Shown here: one piece after another, positions 1-7,681 of the stretch
Position numbering within the stretch: the stretch's first letter is position 1
Layout: each line of letters opens with the position of its first letter
From: Vreelandella nigrificans
GTDB lineage: Bacteria > Pseudomonadota > Gammaproteobacteria > Pseudomonadales > Halomonadaceae
Direction of reading: 5' to 3'
Assembly (NCBI RefSeq): GCF_002374315.1
Contig: NZ_NWUX01000019.1
Span: forward strand, 1-64,000
DNA length: 64,000 bases
Notes under the pieces: model-generated
Told to the model about the DNA's origin: nothing
What the model saw: only the letters and a program-made list of their open reading frames with translations
Databases searched by the model: none
Program-made: the position numbers and the translations under genes

Positions 1-1
1 C

Positions 2-46
2 TACCACGCGCCAAGGGAGATCGAGAAAATCGCGGAAGCAGCTTAA
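2..46 (+). CDS. C-terminal end of an unidentified protein (truncated by window edge)
   Basis: Frame 2 reads fourteen codons, ending ...REIEKIAEAA, before a TAA at 44-46. The composition looks like the tail of a helical coding region, but too little is present to assign a family. It could be chance. No terminator hairpin follows directly, and 47-222 shows no recognisable gene. Confidence 0.3.
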   Translation, partial: YHAPREIEKIAEAA

Positions 47-222
47 TAAAAGTGTCCGCTACGACTTGACCAGAACACACTACAGCTTAGCGTAGAAAAA
101 AAACTGGGCGCTTAACGCGAGTTAAGCTTTAGGATGGGTTAACGGTCGATAGCAGCTCACAAAATAATTTATTACGTAGACAGCCTCACCACCTTATACA
201 AGAATGGTACATAGAAAAACAA

Positions 223-1011
223 TTGCAGCATTTATTTTTAACTGCGGCCGGGCGCGCCGATTTGAGAGTAGCCATGCGGTTTTCTTCCAAGGCCCCCTAC
301 TATTTGTTATCCAAGCGGCTATACAGCGCTGCAGAGTTACTACTCGGGGGGCTACTGTTACTGATAGTAGGCAGCGGGCTGCCTTCACTGATGGCTACTC
401 CAATGCACTGGACAGTGGCCTATGGTTTGTACGCCTGCATCAGTGTATTAACGCTGCTTTTCTGGCCCTATGGGCAACTGGGGTGGGCAAACCGCGTCAC
501 CATGGCGAGAGCAACCTTTGTGGCCATTGTTGCAGGTGGACTGGTAGCGGATGCTTTCATCGCCGCACGCTGGCAGTGGTTGGCAGTTGCAGTTATCGCT
601 CTAGTACTAGATGGCCTAGATGGCTGGATTGCTAGACGCACCCACAGCTATTCCTCATTTGGCGCACGCTTTGATATGGAGCTTGATGCTCTACTGATTA
701 CCTTGCTCTGCGTAGGGCTGCTAAGGCTCGAACCGTTAGGTGCATGGGTATTAATGATTGGTGGGATGCGCTACCTGTTTGTGGCGGCCAGTTGGCCTTT
801 CCCATGGTTAAGCAGGCCTCTGTTTGCAAGTTTTCGCCGCAAAGCTGTGTGCGTTTGGCAAGTGGTTGCGTTGCTGCTCGCCTTAACACCTCTTTCTTCC
901 CCTTTGACGGCCCACTTACTCGCGCTTAGTGCACTGCTGGCACTGGCCTACTCGTTTGGGTTTGATGTCTGGTGGCTTTACCAAAAAACAAAACAAAGCA
1001 AGACACCCTAG
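223..1011 (+). CDS. CDP-alcohol phosphatidyltransferase family protein
   Basis: Integral membrane enzyme of the CDP-OH phosphotransferase family, which moves a phosphatidyl or similar group from a CDP-alcohol to a second alcohol in phospholipid-type synthesis. The family signature D-G-x2-A-R-x8-G-x3-D-x3-D is complete: D133 G134, A137 R138, G147, D151 and D155, with a further D at 130. About six hydrophobic segments surround it. The second alcohol substrate cannot be told from sequence; PgsA-like and PssA-like members share this motif. The first start is TTG at 223; an ATG at 274 (18th codon) may be the real start and would lose no part of the domain. A short tandem repeat follows the stop. 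Confidence 0.82.
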   Translation: MQHLFLTAAGRADLRVAMRFSSKAPYYLLSKRLYSAAELLLGGLLLLIVGSGLPSLMATPMHWTVAYGLYACISVLTLLFWPYGQLGWANRVTMARATFVAIVAGGLVADAFIAARWQWLAVAVIALVLDGLDGWIARRTHSYSSFGARFDMELDALLITLLCVGLLRLEPLGAWVLMIGGMRYLFVAASWPFPWLSRPLFASFRRKAVCVWQVVALLLALTPLSSPLTAHLLALSALLALAYSFGFDVWWLYQKTKQSKTP

Positions 1012-1013
1012 TA

Positions 1014-1080
1014 CTCTAATCTTAAGGACTAGAATCTTAAGGACTAGAATCTTAAGGACTGGAATCTCAAGGACTGGAAC
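1014..1080. repeat. 15-bp tandem repeat, about 4.5 copies
   Basis: Units at 1014-1028, 1029-1043, 1044-1058 and 1059-1073 follow the pattern CTAGAATCTTAAGGA, with a partial fifth copy (CTGGAAC) to 1080. Units 2 and 3 are identical; unit 1 differs at two positions and unit 4 at two. The array starts three bases after the stop of the CDP-alcohol phosphotransferase gene, so it lies in its 3' untranslated region. Function unknown; replication slippage could explain it. Confidence 0.85.
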
Positions 1081-1235
1081 CACTTAGCCAGGCTTTCTGG
1101 CGGGTATGCATCGGAGCTTTATTACGAAACTACCACCAACTGCCTCTGCGATGAGCTTTATAGCCCGTATGTTGCGAAAGTGTTAGGGCTCCTGTGCTCT
1201 GGTGAGAGCACAGGGTTGATGTGCCAAATCTTGGC

Positions 1236-1862
1236 TCATATTTGGATCACCACATCATCATAGTCAAACCGGACCTTCGGCAACTCTGAGCTTCTATCGC
1301 TTGGACTTCTATGCCCCAACGCCACAATAACTGAAGCCTCAAGCCCCTGCTCTGGCAACTGCAAAGCTTGGTCGTAGGCTCGGTGATCAAAACCTGTCAT
1401 GGGGCAGCTATCGATTTTCAGCATGGCAGCTGCCGTCAGCAATGTACCCAATGCGATATAGCATTGCTGGTGGGCCCACTCCCGTTTCTGCGCCGCTGAT
1501 TTAGTCGCCAATGCCTGCTGCATATGCTCGGCGTAGCCTGAAACATCCTCATAAGGCGTACCTCGGACCTTCATCAGCTGCTTCACATAACGCTCAACCG
1601 TTTGGTGGTCGATATTCGAATGAGCTGCAAATATGACCAGATGTGAGCAGTCCACTACTTTTTGCTGCCCAAATGAGTGCGGCAACAGCTCCTGTCGCAC
1701 AGCTGTGGATTCAATGACAATCATTTTGTAGGGCTGCAAGCCATAGGAAGAAGCACTTTTACGCGCTGCATCAACCAGCGACTCCACAACTTGATTGCTC
1801 AGTTTTTCAGAAGAAAATTCACGGACGGCATAACGCCAATCCAAAGCGGCATGTATATCCAT
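1236..1862 (-). CDS. NAD(P)H-dependent nitroreductase family protein
   Basis: FMN-dependent oxidoreductase of the NfsB-like nitroreductase family, 208 residues, the usual length. The N-terminus (LDWRYAVREFSSEKL) has the family R-x4-F pattern for FMN phosphate binding. The segment SASSYGLQPYKMIVI matches the conserved S-x3-LQPW/Y strand, and the C-terminal ALGHRS box is present. Such enzymes reduce nitroaromatics or quinones in the cytoplasm; the natural substrate is not known here. The ATG is preceded by a strong GAGGAG ribosome binding site, and a good sigma-70 promoter lies at 1960-1988. A LysR gene in the same orientation lies directly upstream and is a plausible regulator (inference). Confidence 0.88.
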   Translation of the reverse strand: MDIHAALDWRYAVREFSSEKLSNQVVESLVDAARKSASSYGLQPYKMIVIESTAVRQELLPHSFGQQKVVDCSHLVIFAAHSNIDHQTVERYVKQLMKVRGTPYEDVSGYAEHMQQALATKSAAQKREWAHQQCYIALGTLLTAAAMLKIDSCPMTGFDHRAYDQALQLPEQGLEASVIVALGHRSPSDRSSELPKVRFDYDDVVIQI

Positions 1863-1959
1863 TGGTCAACTCCTCTAAGATGTTGAAAACGATTTAGGCT
1901 TCGTTTGGAGTGACCACTCTATGAAATTGCATAAGACGATTAAACGTACAGAATAGAAC

Positions 1960-1988
1960 TATATAATTTCCCATTGAGAAACAATCAA
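1960..1988 (-). promoter_or_regulatory. sigma-70 promoter of the nitroreductase gene
   Basis: On the minus strand, a -35 box TTGATT (1988-1983) and a -10 box TATATA (1965-1960) are separated by exactly 17 bp. This predicts a transcript start near 1953 and a leader of about 90 nt before the nitroreductase ATG at 1862. Read from consensus only. Confidence 0.55.
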
Positions 1989-1995
1989 TACGCCT

Positions 1996-2892
1996 CTACT
2001 CCCAATACGGTCTGTCACCTAAATGTTGGTCGAGATGATCCAGCAACATCCTGACTTTCATTGGCTGCTTACGCCCTGGGGGGAAAAGCGCGTAAACGGT
2101 ATAGTCTTTCGGTGGAAAACCCTGAAGTAAGGGAACCAGCGATCCATTTTCTATATCCGGTTGGACTAAAAAGCGCGGCAGCAAAGCTATTCCCATGCCC
2201 CGTAACACGCTTTGACGGATCGCCAGGCTACTATCGACTCGTAAATTACCGTTCACTACTACCTCCTCGCCACCCAGTTCCCAAACTTTGGGCCGATCAT
2301 GAAGTGTGAACATCAGGCAGTTGTGGCGAGCAAGATCAACAGGGGTACGAATTTCTGGTGCACGCTCTAAATATTGCGGTGAGGCACAAACAATGTTTCT
2401 GGATTTTCTGAGAGGTCTAGCCATCAAGCTTGAGTCCGAGAGCGCGGCGCGCACTCGAATCGCGATATCAACGCCATGCTCCACAAGATCAATCATGCGA
2501 TCACTGAGTTGCAGCTCAACATCGATTTCGGGGTAGCGATTCAGAAAGCTGTCGATGGCATCAGCAATATGAGTCACACCAAACGTCATCGGCACATTGA
2601 CTCGAATCGTTCCTCGAGGCTCCGCTTGTACCCCTCGAGCTTCCAACTCAGCATCATCCAACTCATCCAGCAGTGCCTGAATTCGCTTTAAAAAACCTCG
2701 ACCAGCATCAGTAAGGCTCATTCGGCGAGTCGTACGGTTAATTAAGCGGGTATCGATATCCCGCTCCAGAAAGGCAATGTGCTTACTGACCGTTGCGGCG
2801 GTAATGTCGAGATCATCTGCCGCCTTAGTGAAGCTGCCCAGTTCCGCGACACGTCGGAAAATCCTCATGGAAACTAGCTTGTCAGTGGCCAC
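1996..2892 (-). CDS. LysR family transcriptional regulator
   Basis: DNA-binding regulator with an N-terminal winged helix (residues about 5-65; MRIFRRVAELGSFTKAA then the recognition helix region) and a C-terminal substrate-binding domain that recognises a small inducer. I chose the GTG at 2892 (298 residues) because a GGGGGG stretch sits just upstream; a TTG at 2916 is also open, and the ATG at 2868 would cut the family N-terminus short. The sequence resembles the large LysR subgroup that pairs with oxidoreductases. It points toward the nitroreductase gene in the same orientation 133 bp away, so the two may be separately promoted but functionally linked. Inducer unknown. Confidence 0.9.
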   Translation of the reverse strand: MATDKLVSMRIFRRVAELGSFTKAADDLDITAATVSKHIAFLERDIDTRLINRTTRRMSLTDAGRGFLKRIQALLDELDDAELEARGVQAEPRGTIRVNVPMTFGVTHIADAIDSFLNRYPEIDVELQLSDRMIDLVEHGVDIAIRVRAALSDSSLMARPLRKSRNIVCASPQYLERAPEIRTPVDLARHNCLMFTLHDRPKVWELGGEEVVVNGNLRVDSSLAIRQSVLRGMGIALLPRFLVQPDIENGSLVPLLQGFPPKDYTVYALFPPGRKQPMKVRMLLDHLDQHLGDRPYWE

Positions 2893-3173
2893 CCTGCCCC
2901 CCAAGATGTTTACCAATTTGGAATGAGTATTACGCGCCCCGCACCAGCTATCAATCGGGCTAACACCAGCAAACTAACGCTACGTCAGCTGGCCAGCGAA
3001 GTGGCGTCATTTATCTGGATGACGCACGATATACAGTGCCATGATCTGAGATAGTCCAGCCTACGAAACACCGGCTTATTTTATTGGCTCCGATCATAAC
3101 TCTTCGTGCTGCACCCTAGAAACGTTGAGTTAATTGGCTGTGCCCGCCAGCAGTCACCTGAGACAGTTTAAAT

Positions 3174-3527
3174 TCAGCGGTGCTCGACCTCGCTCAGGAA
3201 ACTCTCCAAAATGGCACGGCTTTGGGCCAGTTTCACCATCTTCTGGTCAGCAATATCCATTTGTTCGCGTAAGACATTGCGTAGCTCATCACAGGGTTCG
3301 AAGACAGGAACCTCCCCCCTCACGCAGGGTAAGAACTGCTGGATAGTCGCAAGGGTCATGCCTGCCGAACCAAGCAGCTTGATCCGCTCTACAGTGCGCA
3401 CCTCATCCAGAGCGTAATCACGATACCCATTCACGCCACGCTCCGGCTTCAGCAAGCCTACCTCTTCATAGTAACGCAGCATACGAATACTCACGCTGGT
3501 GCGCTTTGACAGTTCACCTATTTTCAT
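3174..3527 (-). CDS. MerR family transcriptional regulator
   Basis: Small regulator of 117 residues with the MerR N-terminal winged helix (MKIGELSKRTSVSIRMLRYY) and a C-terminal coiled-coil helix for dimerisation (about residues 80-115). Two cysteines, C68 and C79, flank the short effector loop; whether they bind a ligand or metal is unknown. The ATG at 3527 is chosen because it has an AGAGGG ribosome binding site and matches the family start. It is divergent from a class IV aminotransferase gene, and the shared region holds a MerR-type promoter at 3537-3568, so it most likely controls that gene by DNA distortion of an over-long spacer. Confidence 0.9.
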   Translation of the reverse strand: MKIGELSKRTSVSIRMLRYYEEVGLLKPERGVNGYRDYALDEVRTVERIKLLGSAGMTLATIQQFLPCVRGEVPVFEPCDELRNVLREQMDIADQKMVKLAQSRAILESFLSEVEHR

Positions 3528-3536
3528 TTCACCCTC

Positions 3537-3568
3537 TTGACTCTTACAGTGCTGTAAGGGCTTAGAGT
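3537..3568 (+). promoter_or_regulatory. MerR-type promoter with dyad operator
   Basis: A -35 box TTGACT (3537-3542) and a -10-like TAGAGT (3563-3568) are 20 bp apart, longer than the optimal 17. The spacer holds an inverted repeat, CTTACAG (3543-3549), TG, CTGTAAG (3552-3558). A dyad inside a 19-20 bp spacer is the known layout of MerR-regulated promoters. It faces the aminotransferase gene at 3608, and the MerR gene starts on the other side. Confidence 0.7.
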
Positions 3569-3607
3569 AGTGACTCCTCAATGTGAATTCAATCAGGAGT
3601 CAATATC

Positions 3608-4423
3608 ATGTCTACTAACGTCAGCAATGTTCAGGCCCGAATCAATGGGCAACCAGCCTCTCTTTCAGAGTTAACTCCCCTGGCCTTTGCTGGTTTTGCA
3701 CATTTCACGGCAATGCAGGTACGAGACGGCAAAGTCAAAGGGTTAGACCTTCACTTAGACCGCCTACGAAACGCTTCAATGGACTTTTTTGGCAAAGCGC
3801 TTCCCGATGAAAAACTCTTGTCCTACATTAGAACAAGCATTGATGAAGGTCCAAAAAACCAGTCACTGACAGTCATAGTCTTTTCCCGCAATGGCGAGTT
3901 TTCGGCGGCCAGTATGAATGGGGAGCTAGCAGTGCTCGTCCGCACAGGCGCCCCCTCTCATGGACCCATGGGCCCATTGAGACTAGGCACGGTGGTGCAC
4001 GAGAGGCCACTAGCCACCATCAAACATGTTGGTGAATCCGGTAAAACCTTCTATCTGCATCAAGCCGTACGCCAGGGCTTCGACGATGCAGCTTTTATAG
4101 ACAGCCACGGGAATCTGAGCGAAGCAACGATATGGAACCTTGTCTTTTGGGACGGAGAAGCGGTTATCTGGCCACAGGCCGAGATACTACAGGGCACCAT
4201 GATGAGCATCGTCCAACGTCAACTGGATCGCCTTGGGATTCCCCAGCGCCATGAGGCAATTACCATCGAGCGGCTTCGAGAACTGTCCGGCGCGGCAGTG
4301 ATGAACTCATGGACACCGGGGATCTCCGTCACTGCCATTGGCTCAACGGATTTTGCAGAAGCAACACCGTTCATCAATTTGCTCCATAAAGCCTACCAGG
4401 CTGAACCCGCCAATTTCTTTTAA
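3608..4423 (+). CDS. class IV aminotransferase family protein
   Basis: PLP-dependent enzyme of fold type IV, the group with branched-chain and D-amino acid aminotransferases and aminodeoxychorismate lyase; 271 residues. The likely PLP lysine is K139 in the segment TIKHVGESGK, and the downstream DSHGNLSEATIWNLVF block has the family G-x-(L/V)-(S/T)-E signature (E172) followed by the N-L-V-F strand. Substrate cannot be assigned. An AGGAG ribosome binding site precedes the ATG. It sits behind a MerR-type promoter and is divergent from the merR gene, so expression is likely effector-controlled. Confidence 0.82.
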   Translation: MSTNVSNVQARINGQPASLSELTPLAFAGFAHFTAMQVRDGKVKGLDLHLDRLRNASMDFFGKALPDEKLLSYIRTSIDEGPKNQSLTVIVFSRNGEFSAASMNGELAVLVRTGAPSHGPMGPLRLGTVVHERPLATIKHVGESGKTFYLHQAVRQGFDDAAFIDSHGNLSEATIWNLVFWDGEAVIWPQAEILQGTMMSIVQRQLDRLGIPQRHEAITIERLRELSGAAVMNSWTPGISVTAIGSTDFAEATPFINLLHKAYQAEPANFF

Positions 4424-4753
4424 GGCCGCTCGTTTACTATTTGCGCAACGACGGATGGCAACTCTTCCATATGGTCGATCGCGTCTTTAACCGACCACAA
4501 GTTCCTCCGTCCTGCGTGAAACTAATGCTCGACACCAAGCCGCCGCTCCAAAAGCCCAGTAATTACCTGTTCATTCAATACTTTCGAACCCAACCATGAT
4601 CCATAATGAAATCAAAACCGAGCATGCTACGGTAAGAAGCAACTGTTTTGGCAATGGGGGCGCTGCTATATTAGCGACTATCGATAGTCCATTTCACATT
4701 CATTTCAACGCCCCAATTAACATAGAGCCTTAGCACAGTGGCTCAGGCGTCAG
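4424..4753. other. 330-bp gap with only a short minus-strand coding remnant
   Basis: No full gene is seen. On the minus strand, 4521-4420 reads about 33 codons (FHAGRRNLW ... VAQIVNERP) to a TAA that overlaps the stop of the aminotransferase gene; a stop codon lies directly upstream in the same frame. The segment looks protein-like and may be the broken 3' end of a lost gene, but I cannot name a family. The rest of the gap shows nothing recognisable. Confidence 0.3.
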
Positions 4754-5182
4754 CTAAAACGTCCGAGCCTGGTAATAAATGCCCGTACCTTCTTCACAGT
4801 ATTGCTTAAGGCTCAGCAGGAAGATCGCCCAGTTATAGTTGCAGAAACGGTAGAACTCGGTCACTTCACGCCAATCGGTATGCTTGAGAGTGACCGCCGT
4901 TTTGTCTCCTCGTTGTTCGAGCTCGAAACTGACGCTGGTCCCAATCCACTCTGGGTCTGAATCGATACATTGCCAAGTCATCTTATTGTTAGGCACCAGC
5001 TCCACGATCGTCATCTTTGTCGGGTGCTCATCCCCAAACCGGAACTCGTTGACCGCATCCAGTTGAGCAATGAACGTTAAGTCTTGGGTCCACACATCAG
5101 CTAACCCACGAGCCGTGGTCAATACTTCGTAAACCTTTGATGGTAAAGTGTTGATGTATTGAATATGTTCAATGCGTGCCAT
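4754..5182 (-). CDS. SRPBCC (AHSA1-like) domain protein
   Basis: 142-residue protein of the START/SRPBCC superfamily, a helix-grip fold with a hydrophobic ligand cavity. The pattern IEHIQYINTLPSKVYEVLT at the N-terminus and the closing W-x-F-LLSLKQYCEEG helix are typical of the AHSA1 subgroup. The ATG at 5182 has a GGAG site at suitable distance; it overlaps the end of the upstream SRPBCC gene by 14 bp, which suggests translational coupling. Third gene of an arsR-SRPBCC-SRPBCC operon. Such proteins are often small-molecule binders or stress-related, but no ligand is known here. Confidence 0.8.
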   Translation of the reverse strand: MARIEHIQYINTLPSKVYEVLTTARGLADVWTQDLTFIAQLDAVNEFRFGDEHPTKMTIVELVPNNKMTWQCIDSDPEWIGTSVSFELEQRGDKTAVTLKHTDWREVTEFYRFCNYNWAIFLLSLKQYCEEGTGIYYQARTF

Positions 5183-5660
5183 CAGTATCACTCCTTAACA
5201 AAGGGCTGCCGCCTTCCAGCAAGCTTTTGAGGCTGGAAAGAATGACTGGCCAGCCGACGCTGATGCCTTGTAGTACCTTGCTGTTCTCCTCGAATTGATC
5301 GTGAATCAGCGTCAAGCGTACTTGGTCCATATACTCGGCGATTTCAAACGTCACCCGCGAAGGCTTTTCAGGTGTCGTCAGATCAACTTTTTCACCCTCG
5401 TATCCTGGCATTTCGTCATCGTTTTCGGGAATAAAGGTATAGGACAAGCGATGCGGCGGATCTGATTCCAGTACCTCGCCGCGCCAATCCAATGACCCAT
5501 CGGCTTTGACGTGCCTAACCGAAGCTCCTACTGTCCACTCCGACGTAATCTGTCGCCCACCCCAGTATTGGCGGGTAAACTCCCCTTCCGTCAACGCTTT
5601 CCACAGCTGCTCGGGCGTGGTGTTAATGTAAATGACGTAGGAAAAATCGGGCTTACTCAT
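5169..5660 (-). CDS. SRPBCC (AHSA1-like) domain protein
   Basis: 163 residues with an AHSA1-type helix-grip fold: strand YVIYINTTPEQLWKALT, helix region, and the W-x2-ILSSLKSLLEGG C-terminal helix that closes the ligand pocket. It is a diverged relative of the next gene, so the pair probably arose by duplication. I chose the ATG at 5660 (GAGG site just upstream) rather than a longer frame that runs through the ArsR gene. Its start overlaps the ArsR stop by 8 bp, so translation is likely coupled. Ligand unknown. Confidence 0.85.
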   Translation of the reverse strand: MSKPDFSYVIYINTTPEQLWKALTEGEFTRQYWGGRQITSEWTVGASVRHVKADGSLDWRGEVLESDPPHRLSYTFIPENDDEMPGYEGEKVDLTTPEKPSRVTFEIAEYMDQVRLTLIHDQFEENSKVLQGISVGWPVILSSLKSLLEGGSPLLRSDTDGTH

Positions 5661-5982
5661 TGTTATGGTCCTCAAGCCTCTGTTTGAGATTGTCCACGGC
5701 CTTGATCCGCTGATGGGTGAACTTACTGACCCACCGTTGGTGGATCTGCTGAATTGGTTCGGCGTTGAGATAGTGCAGTTTTTCCCTTCCTCGCCACGCC
5801 GTAACCACCAGCCCCGCTTCTTCAAGTAGCACCAAGTGCCTGGTAACCCCCTGACGACTCATAGAGAGGCGTTCGCACAGTTCATTGAGAGCCTGCCCAT
5901 TATTCTCAAACAGGCTATCCAGAAGCTGGCGTCGCGAAGGGTCAGCGAGAGCCTTAAAAACAAGATTCAGATTAGTTGTCAT
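5653..5982 (-). CDS. ArsR family transcriptional regulator
   Basis: 109-residue winged-helix repressor of the ArsR family: FKALADPSRRQLLDSLFE leads into the HTH, followed by LSMSRQGVTRHLVLLEEAGLV and the beta wing (WRGREKLHYLN). No cysteine cluster of the metal-sensing type is visible, so it is more like the metal-free SRPBCC-associated ArsR subgroup that represses its own operon. The ATG at 5982 is preferred over an upstream TTG that falls inside the operator dyad. First gene of the operon with two SRPBCC genes. Confidence 0.87.
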   Translation of the reverse strand: MTTNLNLVFKALADPSRRQLLDSLFENNGQALNELCERLSMSRQGVTRHLVLLEEAGLVVTAWRGREKLHYLNAEPIQQIHQRWVSKFTHQRIKAVDNLKQRLEDHNNE

Positions 5983-5991
5983 AAAACCATT

Positions 5992-6011
5992 ATGCAACAA
6001 AATAGTTGCAT
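5992..6011. promoter_or_regulatory. inverted repeat operator before the arsR gene
   Basis: ATGCAAC (5992-5998), six bases, then GTTGCAT (6005-6011): perfect 7-bp arms. It lies 9 bp upstream of the ArsR start codon, between the MFS gene end and the arsR operon, which is the position of an autorepressor site. Assignment to ArsR is inferred from position. Confidence 0.6.
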
Positions 6012-6019
6012 TTCAAATT

Positions 6020-7588
6020 TTAGTGCTCATGGTCGCCGATGACCCTCACATGTCGAAGACTAGCAACCGATAGAAACGCCAGAGCCATGATGGCTACCCC
6101 CCCCACCGTGGCCGCAGCATTCATTCCTTGAGTAAACGCAGACTGTGCCTGCTCAAGTAACTCTAAGGGGACTCGTTCAGCGATGGACGTTGTTGCCCAC
6201 AAACTTTCTCCAAGGGCACGGGAGATGTCGTCAGGCACCCCGTCAGGAATCGCACTGGCAATTTGCACGCGATACAACAGGGTCGCCAAGCTGCCCAGAA
6301 GCGCTACGCCTAGTGCCACACCCAACTCTTGAACCATCTCAGACATTGATGACGCAGACCCCGCTTTTTCCGGCGGAGCAGTTCCTACCACCAAGTCTGT
6401 CCCAAGCGCGGCGATGGTGCCCAGCCCCAGGTACACCAGCGAAAAACCGATCACGACCTGGAGTACCTGAACGGAGAGCGGGTCTACTTGAGCCAGTAAA
6501 CCGCAACCGATGCTTGAGAGCATAAGCGCTGCAGCAATAACAAATGCCGGCCGAATGCGTCGCGCAAACAGAGGGGCAAATATACCGGCAAGCACCATCA
6601 TCAATGCTGGAGGCCCCATCCATAGCCCAGCTATCAGTGGCGTGTAGCCCGCCACTAGCTGAAGGTATTGGGTGACTAGGAGCATCATTCCCGCAACACC
6701 AACCAATCCTACCAAAAGGATGACAAGCGCGACGGTAAAGGTCTTACTGGAAAACAACTGAAGGTCGAGCAGAGGGTCAGGCAGTATTTTCTGTCGGTGA
6801 ATAAAGCACATCGTTCCCGATATCCCGATACTCAACGTGAGCAGCACCAGTGGCGTCACCCCCGCCTTAGAGAACTCCTTGATGCCATAGATGCTTGGCA
6901 GAATCGCCATCAGCAACAATAGAACGCTCAAAAGATCCAAACGACCAGCGTGTGGATCGCGGTACTCTGGCAACAGCAACGGAGCTGCCACCAATAGAAC
7001 AGCGACGATGGGGACAGCGATCAGAAAAGCGGCCCCCCACCAAAATGGTTCTAACAACAAACCACCAACCACCGGCCCCAAGGCCATGCCCAGAGCAAAC
7101 ATTGTCGCCCAGATACCAATTGCAAGAGCGCGCTGACGCAGGTCAAAAAACATATTGCTAATCAGGGCCAGCGTAGAAGGCATCAGGGTTGCCCCGGCAA
7201 TACCCAGAGCAGCCCGCGCCACAATTAGCCACTCGGCATTCGGTGCATAGGCAGCAAATACCGAGGCGACGGCGAACGCAAAGGCCCCAATCATCAGCAG
7301 CCGACGTCGGCCAACCCGGTCACCTAACGTGCCCATCGTGATTAGAAAACCAGCTATCATGAAGCCGTAGGCATCCATGATCCATAGCGCCTGGGTACTA
7401 CTCGGCTGCAGTTCTACTGCCAATGCTGGTAGCGCCAAGTAGAGAATAGTAACGTCGAGCCCTAGCAGTATGGTGGGCAGTGCCAATACAGCAAGCCCAG
7501 CCCACTCCTTGAGGCCAGCCTTGTTATCCGGCCGTTCAGAGCCTATATCAGGGCAAAAAGGGGTGTTCACATCGCATTGGTATGACAT
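6020..7588 (-). CDS. MFS drug-type efflux transporter, DHA2 family (14 TM)
   Basis: 522-residue inner-membrane proton antiporter of the QacA/SmvA-like DHA2 family, with about 14 hydrophobic segments. Visible signatures are the conserved D in TM1 (LLGLDVTILYLALPAL), the loop 2-3 motif A (GDRVGRRR) and a TM5 motif C-like stretch (ALGMALGPVVGGLL). These exporters remove cationic drugs and dyes; the actual substrate is unknown. The ATG at 7588 is chosen for its GGAGG site 6 nt upstream; a frame 14 codons longer has no such site. Divergent from an XRE/MmyB-type regulator 93 bp away, the likely controller. Confidence 0.9.
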   Translation of the reverse strand: MSYQCDVNTPFCPDIGSERPDNKAGLKEWAGLAVLALPTILLGLDVTILYLALPALAVELQPSSTQALWIMDAYGFMIAGFLITMGTLGDRVGRRRLLMIGAFAFAVASVFAAYAPNAEWLIVARAALGIAGATLMPSTLALISNMFFDLRQRALAIGIWATMFALGMALGPVVGGLLLEPFWWGAAFLIAVPIVAVLLVAAPLLLPEYRDPHAGRLDLLSVLLLLMAILPSIYGIKEFSKAGVTPLVLLTLSIGISGTMCFIHRQKILPDPLLDLQLFSSKTFTVALVILLVGLVGVAGMMLLVTQYLQLVAGYTPLIAGLWMGPPALMMVLAGIFAPLFARRIRPAFVIAAALMLSSIGCGLLAQVDPLSVQVLQVVIGFSLVYLGLGTIAALGTDLVVGTAPPEKAGSASSMSEMVQELGVALGVALLGSLATLLYRVQIASAIPDGVPDDISRALGESLWATTSIAERVPLELLEQAQSAFTQGMNAAATVGGVAIMALAFLSVASLRHVRVIGDHEH

Positions 7589-7661
7589 ATCGCCTCCAAC
7601 TTCATGGTGGAAGCAGGCATTCTCAGACACACTTTATAGGGTTACAATATAGCTAATTATC

Positions 7662-7680
7662 CTATTACTAAAGGTAATAG
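7662..7680. promoter_or_regulatory. inverted repeat between MFS and XRE regulator genes
   Basis: CTATTAC (7662-7668) and GTAATAG (7674-7680) form perfect 7-bp arms around 5 bp, ending one base before the regulator ATG at 7682. A protein bound here would block the regulator's translation start region and promoter, so autoregulation is plausible. Binding protein not shown. Confidence 0.45.
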
Positions 7681-7681
7681 C

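Noticed and set aside
3004..3025. GCGTCAT-x8-ATGACGC dyad as a terminator of the MerR gene
   Set aside because: Seven-bp arms, no T-run on either strand, and it lies about 150 bp past the MerR stop; not enough to call.
5661..5825. N-terminal extension of the first SRPBCC gene
   Set aside because: The extra 55 residues lie in the ArsR gene in another frame, and the ATG at 5660 has a better site and the family start.
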